Below, piece after piece: positions 15,748 to 15,825 of a stretch of DNA of 15,825 bases (positions are counted from its first letter, which is position 1; each line of letters opens with the position of its first letter). The DNA is from Planctomycetota bacterium (GTDB taxonomy: Bacteria; Planctomycetota; Planctomycetia; Pirellulales; UBA7805). The DNA is taken from contig JABABY010000022.1 of NCBI GenBank assembly GCA_014237955.1, forward strand, positions 1 through 15,825, read 5' to 3'. Under the pieces are notes generated by a model that worked only from the letters and a program-made list of their open reading frames with translations, was not told where the DNA came from and did not search any database. The position numbers and the translations under genes were made by a program.

Positions 15748-15825
15748 ATGGCTACAGCGACCAAATCGAAGAAGAAGTCAAGTACAAAAATCAATATTCA
15801 GCCACTGGGGGATCGCATTGTTCTA
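15748..15825 (+). CDS. groES: Co-chaperonin GroES, N-terminal part (cut by window end)
   Basis: Twenty-six codons are visible before the window ends. The protein starts MATATKSKKKSSTKINIQ, a Lys/Ser/Thr-rich extension of about a dozen residues, then enters the GroES core at NIQPLGDRIVL, the conserved first strand of the family (usually ...RPLHDRVVV). GroES caps the GroEL folding chamber in the cytoplasm as a heptamer. The ATG is preceded by GGAGG (15731-15735), 12 bases upstream, a slightly long spacing. groEL most likely follows outside the window. Regulation may involve the repeats directly upstream rather than a CIRCE/HrcA site. Confidence 0.92.
   Translation, partial: MATATKSKKKSSTKINIQPLGDRIVL

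Noticed and set aside
1..15825. Mobile elements, CRISPR, tRNA or phage genes
   Set aside because: No transposase motifs, terminal repeats, spaced repeat arrays or tRNA T-loop signatures were seen on either strand.

Overview
The window looks like chromosomal DNA of a planctomycete, probably Pirellulales-like. This is inferred from gene content: an SHD1-domain membrane protein, an exported DUF1573 protein, a thioredoxin-NHL protein, an Hsp70 with a long acidic tail, and a GroES with a Lys/Ser-rich N-terminal extension. Base composition looks moderate, genes lie on both strands, and many stand alone with 100-600 base spacers. I see no insertion sequence, phage gene, CRISPR array, tRNA or rRNA.

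Layout: 1-609 is the 3' end of an M32 carboxypeptidase (+). 796-1689 is a single-pass SHD1 protein (+). 1794-2909 is an exported DUF1573 protein (-). 3231-5462 is a membrane-anchored thioredoxin/NHL-propeller protein (+). 5551-7461 is an Hsp70-family chaperone (-). 7727-8569 is a PhyH-family Fe(II)/2-oxoglutarate dioxygenase (+). 8638-11016 is DsbD (-). 11216-12235 is an APH-fold phosphotransferase (-). 12617-12985 is a degenerate receiver-like protein (+). 13608-15179 is aerobic glycerol-3-phosphate dehydrogenase (-). 15748 to the window end is the start of groES (+).

The main discovery is in dsbD. A plain ORF call splits it at an in-frame TGA (8947-8949) into a 5' piece ending in ...FTADG and a 91-codon 3' orphan. 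The TGA sits exactly where the first catalytic Cys of the C-terminal thioredoxin CxxC motif belongs, and reading through gives ADG-U-LIC-KTNE. Starting directly after the TGA there is a two-part hairpin. Its 6-bp upper stem carries an AGUU loop 23 nt from the TGA, and its 7-bp lower stem has one bulged A. This fits the bacterial SECIS layout. I therefore annotate one continuous selenoprotein DsbD (792 residues, Sec690), with the Sec machinery (selA, selB, selC, selD) expected elsewhere in the genome.

Several genes concern protein folding and thiol redox: DsbD, thioredoxin-NHL, Hsp70 and GroES. They do not form one operon; most have their own promoter region, and their proximity may be coincidental.
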